NCBI RefSeq assembly: GCF_031583145.1 | Contig: NZ_CP134050.1 | Coordinates: 2,741,501 to 2,805,500 of the forward strand | Length of the DNA stretch: 64,000 bases | Origin: Brevibacillus brevis | GTDB taxonomy: Bacteria; Bacillota; Bacilli; Brevibacillales; Brevibacillaceae | Reading direction: 5' to 3' | Shown here: positions 60,747 through 64,000 of the stretch, piece by piece | Position numbering within the stretch: position 1 is the stretch's first letter | Layout: each line of letters opens with the position of its first letter | The notes under the pieces: model-generated | Databases searched by the model: none | What the model was told of the DNA's origin: nothing | What the model saw: the letters and a program-made list of their open reading frames with translations, nothing else | Made by a program: the position numbers and the translations under genes

Positions 60747-62351
60747 CTATAGTCTTTGCCGTACCTGTTTGAGGGTGATGGCATTGGTGATGGCGGTCCA
60801 CATGTCATTCGATTCCGAACCGATGTACCAGTAGGCAAGACCGCCTACCTGCCGATTCAGGCTGGATTGAACTTTCAGGCTGATGGACCGGCTTTCTTCG
60901 AGCCAGATCGTATGGGTCGCCCCTTGCATCTGATAACGAGAGCGGTATTGCCCGATACCTCCATCCCATCCTGTATTTGCCTTGTATTGCGAGAGCCGTT
61001 GATACGACTCCGGAACGGTCAGATCGGTCGACTGCCATTGGCCGCCGGCTTGGTACCAGTCCCGAGTGTACAAGGGCATTCCGACGATGAGCTTTTGCGA
61101 CGGGATGTCGTCCAGCACGCTTCCGATGACGTACTCGAACCACGGAATGGACGCAACCGATCCGGGCTGGGAGCTGCCTGCCCAGTGCTCCTCGTAGGCC
61201 ATCAGCACGAGGTAGTCTGCGGAAGCGGACAATTTCGCAAAGTCAAACGGTTCGCTCCAATCCGTGCCGGTGTCGGGCGGAATGTCTACGGAAAGGACGG
61301 CCCCTTTGGCGTGCAAGGCGGTAGCAAGCTCTTTGATAAAAGCGGTAAAATTGTCCCGATCGGACGGATCGAAACCTTCGAAGTCGACATTGATCCCGTT
61401 CAGCTGATACTTGTCGACGAAAGAGCCCAGCTTTTGCACGACGGCAGTCCGCTTGGCCTTGTCGGACAGCATCGCATGCGTCGCGTCCGCGTCAAATTGA
61501 TTGCCGAACAACGCCCATACTTTCTTTCCGTTATCCTTTGCCCACTTCACCAGGGAAGGGTCCGAATAATCAAGGATAGAGCCGTCTTTCTGCAAGAAGT
61601 ACCAGCGAGGGGAGAGCGTGTTTACACTGGTCTTCTGTACCTGGGCGATAAACTCCTTTGTCGTAGATTGATACTGCCAGCCTAGTGAAACCAAAGGCTT
61701 TGCCGAAACAGTCTGTCCCTTTTGTTCATCCAGAATCCTCTTTAAAATGACAGCCGTCTCTTCGCGGGAGAGAGCTGCCGCCGGACGGAAATAGCCCTGG
61801 AAGCCGACCAGCCATTGTTTTTGCATGGCCGCGCTGACAGAGGTCCGCGCCCAGTCGGAAATGGCAGCCGCATCCTTGACGGACGGCTTGGACGAGGAGG
61901 ACGTTTTCAGAGCAAGAGCTCTGACCAAAAAAGCAGCTGCTTCCTGACGGGAAATCGTCCGATTCGGCGAAAAAGCAGTCGCGCTCGTGCCGTTTGCCAT
62001 GTTCAGGGAGACTGCCGCCTGGATGTATCCGTAAGCCCACGAGGATTTGGGCACATCCGCGAAGACAGGAACGGTGCCAGCGACTGGCTTGATCCCGAGA
62101 GTCCGGTCGAGCATGGAGACAAATTCTGCACGGGTGACAGGGCTTTTGGGGTGAAAATACCCGTTTTCGTCACCGGAAACGATACCGGCCGCATACAGGG
62201 ATCGGATTTGTGAGGCTGCATAACTGCCTGCAATATCGCGCAGGCTATTCGTTGACGCCGCGGAAGAAGGCACGCCGACGGCCAACGTGAAGCCATACGT
62301 CAAAAACGCGAGTGATACCAGCCAAATATGTAAGAGTGGTTTTTTCTTCAT
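60747..62351 (-). CDS. SLH-domain GH18 glycoside hydrolase
   Basis: 534-residue secreted enzyme. A signal peptide (about 1-32) is followed by three SLH modules (about 38-210; RDIAGSYAASQIRSLYAAGI, FADVPKSSWAYGYIQAAVSL and a shorter third). A GH18 catalytic domain follows (about 225-525). The active-site strand reads GINVDFEGFD with the catalytic Glu, and YLVLMAYEEHW follows. GH18 enzymes of this YaaH/SleL shape act on peptidoglycan N-acetylglucosamine links in spores, but chitinase activity is possible. The SLH modules should hold it on secondary wall polymer under an S-layer. GGAGAT sits only 1-3 nt before the ATG. Confidence 0.9.
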   Translation of the reverse strand: MKKKPLLHIWLVSLAFLTYGFTLAVGVPSSAASTNSLRDIAGSYAASQIRSLYAAGIVSGDENGYFHPKSPVTRAEFVSMLDRTLGIKPVAGTVPVFADVPKSSWAYGYIQAAVSLNMANGTSATAFSPNRTISRQEAAAFLVRALALKTSSSSKPSVKDAAAISDWARTSVSAAMQKQWLVGFQGYFRPAAALSREETAVILKRILDEQKGQTVSAKPLVSLGWQYQSTTKEFIAQVQKTSVNTLSPRWYFLQKDGSILDYSDPSLVKWAKDNGKKVWALFGNQFDADATHAMLSDKAKRTAVVQKLGSFVDKYQLNGINVDFEGFDPSDRDNFTAFIKELATALHAKGAVLSVDIPPDTGTDWSEPFDFAKLSASADYLVLMAYEEHWAGSSQPGSVASIPWFEYVIGSVLDDIPSQKLIVGMPLYTRDWYQAGGQWQSTDLTVPESYQRLSQYKANTGWDGGIGQYRSRYQMQGATHTIWLEESRSISLKVQSSLNRQVGGLAYWYIGSESNDMWTAITNAITLKQVRQRL

Positions 62352-62506
62352 ATCTCCAGTATAAGGAGAGGCAACCGGCGTTTCATTGGTGATTTATTGG
62401 CAGTTCAAAGGCATTTGAACCTGGGGCCGACTCTTTGGAACCCTTGGAGATATGGTATGATAGGGAAGAAACATGGAATAGAGAGAAGAAGTGAGGCGGG
62501 AGAGAT

Positions 62507-63586
62507 ATGGAAGACGTACTGATTGTGGGTGCTGGGCCATGCGGGCTCGCGGCAGCAATCGCGTGCAAGCGCGCGGGGTTGAACCCGATCAATATAGAAA
62601 AAGGGTCACTGGTCCACTCCATATACAGATATCCGACGTACATGATTTTCCACAGCACAGCGGAGCGGTTGGAAATTGGCGACATTCCGTTCCCTACACC
62701 AAACGAGAAACCGACCCGTCAGGAAGCACTCCAATACTACCGGCTGGTGGCGGCGCGTGAACAGCTGCGCATTCGCAGCTTTGAGACGGTGACCGGGACG
62801 AAGCCGATGGAAGACGGCGGATTCCGGGTGACGACTTCGGACCGTTTTGGAGACGCGCATACGTATGAAACCAGGAATCTCATTATTGCGACGGGCTATT
62901 TTGACAATCCGAATCGGTTGAATATCCCGGGGGAGGACCTCCCCAAAGTCTCTTCCTTTTACAAGGAGGCACACCCGTATGCGGGGCTGAAAGTGGCCAT
63001 CGTAGGCGGCAACAACTCTGCGGTGGACGCGTCTATGGAGCTCGAGCGGGCAGGGGCGGAAGTGACGGTCATCTACCGGCGGAACGAATTGTCCGAAAAG
63101 GTGAAGGCCTGGACGCGCCCCGTGTTTGAAAGCCTGGTCGAAAAAGGGCGGATCCGCATGATGTTCGGCTCTGTTGTGGAATCGATCGGGGAGAAGACGA
63201 TCCGGGTAAGGACAGGAGAACAGACCGTAGAGCTGGAAAACGATCACGTCTTTACATTGATCGGGTACCGGCCGGATCGCACTTTATTGGAATCGCTCGG
63301 GGTGGAAATGGATCACCAGACCGGTAGCCCGCAGCATCATCCGGAGACGATGGAAACCAACGTACCTGGGGTGTATATTGCCGGTGTTATCGCGGCAGGT
63401 CACCGTGCAAACGCCATCTTTATCGAAAACGGCCGCTTCCACGGCGACCTGATCGCCCGTCACATCACGTCACGTCACGGCTGGCTCGTTAGCCGGACTA
63501 CATCTTCCACTCGAGCTGCTTGCCCCCGATCAGGTGGTAGTGCAGGTGGAAGACGGTTTGTTGGCCGTGTTGGCCGATGTTGGTGA
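62507..63586 (+). CDS. ypdA: YpdA family bacillithiol disulfide reductase, 3' end frameshifted
   Basis: 359 residues as read. An FAD-binding motif opens the protein (DVLIVGAGPCGLAAAIACKR), an NADPH-binding Rossmann motif follows (LKVAIVGGNNSAVDASMELE), and VPGVYIAGVIAAG is the C-terminal FAD contact. YpdA reduces bacillithiol disulfide. The family usually ends near residue 320-325, just after ENGRFHGDLIARHI. Here the frame continues about 40 residues of Arg/Ser/Gly-rich sequence antisense to hit. Removing one TCACG unit at 63465-63479 would restore a stop at 63490-63492. The normal core is intact, so activity may persist. Confidence 0.9.
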   Translation: MEDVLIVGAGPCGLAAAIACKRAGLNPINIEKGSLVHSIYRYPTYMIFHSTAERLEIGDIPFPTPNEKPTRQEALQYYRLVAAREQLRIRSFETVTGTKPMEDGGFRVTTSDRFGDAHTYETRNLIIATGYFDNPNRLNIPGEDLPKVSSFYKEAHPYAGLKVAIVGGNNSAVDASMELERAGAEVTVIYRRNELSEKVKAWTRPVFESLVEKGRIRMMFGSVVESIGEKTIRVRTGEQTVELENDHVFTLIGYRPDRTLLESLGVEMDHQTGSPQHHPETMETNVPGVYIAGVIAAGHRANAIFIENGRFHGDLIARHITSRHGWLVSRTTSSTRAACPRSGGSAGGRRFVGRVGRCW

Positions 63587-63836
63587 TCACACGGAAGCCG
63601 GAATCCTTGACGTCCATCGTTTTCGCAACGTTTTGCAGGGCGAGGTGGAGATGCCCGATCAACTCCTTGTCCTCCGGAGCGATTGCCAGCAGAGAAGAAA
63701 TGTGTTTTTTCGGGATCATCAAAACGTGTACGGGAGCAATCGGGTTGATGTCATGAAAAGCTACGACATGCTCATCCTCGTACACTTTTTTCGATGGGAT
63801 TTCATTGTTGACGATTTTGCAAAAGAGACAGTCCAT
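63498..63836 (-). CDS. hit: HIT family nucleotide-binding protein
   Basis: 112-residue histidine-triad protein. The catalytic triad is HLHYHLIGG near the C terminus, the N-terminal zinc-type pair is in DCLFCKIVNNEIPS, and the conserved middle is FHDINPIAPVHVLMIPKKHI. It hydrolyses purine nucleoside phosphoramidates or dinucleotides. AAAGGAT lies upstream of the ATG at 63836; an ATG at 63848 would touch it. Its 3' end overlaps the extended ypdA frame by 89 bp. Confidence 0.95.
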   Translation of the reverse strand: MDCLFCKIVNNEIPSKKVYEDEHVVAFHDINPIAPVHVLMIPKKHISSLLAIAPEDKELIGHLHLALQNVAKTMDVKDSGFRVITNIGQHGQQTVFHLHYHLIGGKQLEWKM

Positions 63837-63864
63837 CCAACTCGACATCCTTTCCTGAAGAAAA

Positions 63865-63910
63865 TAAGGGTAAAAGCCTACTTCGTCATGCGAGTAGGCT
63901 TTCCCTTTTC
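63865..63910 (-). terminator. Intrinsic terminator of the right-edge gene
   Basis: AAGCCTACT/AGTAGGCTT core with AAGGG/CCCTT outside. It lies between hit and the minus-strand gene entering from the right edge. Confidence 0.7.
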
Positions 63911-63926
63911 ATGATGGCCACGTTTT

Positions 63927-64000
63927 TTATCCCGCAATCTGTCTGTACGTCCAGAAATAAAGAAACAGAATGACGATTCCAAAGCCGATCGCGTACGACG
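63927..64000 (-). CDS. Partial membrane protein, C-terminal end
   Basis: On the minus strand a frame enters from the right edge and ends at TAA 63927-63929. The 23 visible residues form a transmembrane helix with a short tail (SYAIGFGIVILFLYFW, then TYRQIAG). The gene begins outside the window. No family can be assigned from this length. Confidence 0.55.
   Translation of the reverse strand, partial: SYAIGFGIVILFLYFWTYRQIAG

Overview
The window looks like chromosomal core DNA of an aerobic, spore-forming, S-layer-bearing member of the Bacillota, most likely Paenibacillaceae close to Brevibacillus. This is inferred from gene content and style, not from a database match. The pointers are strong AGGAGG-type ribosome binding sites, frequent GTG and TTG starts, compact ATGA-coupled operons, T-rich intrinsic terminators, a YheC/D spore-coat-type ATP-grasp protein, an SLH-domain glycosidase, a XerS-type recombinase and a YpdA-type bacillithiol reductase. 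I saw no complete insertion sequence, prophage, CRISPR array or rRNA operon.

Layout. 1-6 kb: tail of an unknown protein, a YngI-like acyl-CoA synthetase, a GNAT, and leuCD divergent from a LysR regulator. 6-13.7 kb: a lipoprotein class F sortase behind a tiny secreted MPKTG protein, thioredoxin, an RluA-family pseudouridine synthase, YheC/D, a second GNAT, a membrane protein, an amidase and TrhO. 13.7-24.9 kb: dUTPase, an amino-acid-oxidase-like flavoprotein, a one-domain haem-copper-oxidase-like membrane protein, a FUSC transporter, a four-gene sulfate ABC operon with a clear promoter/operator, and an ABC-F ATPase. 24.9-31.4 kb: a PucR regulator facing a DUF3311/symporter/amidohydrolase/carbamoylase operon, probably for uptake and hydrolysis of a nitrogen compound such as a ureide, hydantoin or amide.

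31.4-33.7 kb is a decayed stretch: brnQ sits between the 3' end of a thioesterase gene, the 3' end of azlD and the 3' end of an aminotransferase-like gene. 33.7-36.3 kb: a carbon-nitrogen hydrolase and a GNAT that look like the two halves of a YhcX-type fusion, another GNAT and a small membrane protein. 36.5-42.2 kb: a dense cluster of GTTGC/GCAAC palindromes in front of a complete ECF transporter (two ATPases, T and S subunits) co-directional with a P1 (DmpA-type) aminopeptidase and an M20 peptidase. This is the best candidate for a little-described transport and peptide-hydrolysis system.

42.2-64 kb: PepF, two NlpC/P60 cell-wall enzymes, a tRNA-Asp/Thr/Leu cluster, a tandem-HTH TetR regulator with an alpha/beta hydrolase, a FrnE-like DsbA protein, a VanW protein, a fumarylacetoacetase-family hydrolase, an MbcS-like acyl-CoA synthetase, a stand-alone GT51 transglycosylase, XerS, a thioredoxin-like [2Fe-2S] protein, the threonine-catabolic pair kbl-tdh, an AraC regulator, a SLH-GH18 glycosidase, and ypdA, whose 3' end has shifted frame at a 5-bp tandem repeat and now runs into the convergent hit gene. 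The window ends in a membrane-protein gene cut by the right edge.
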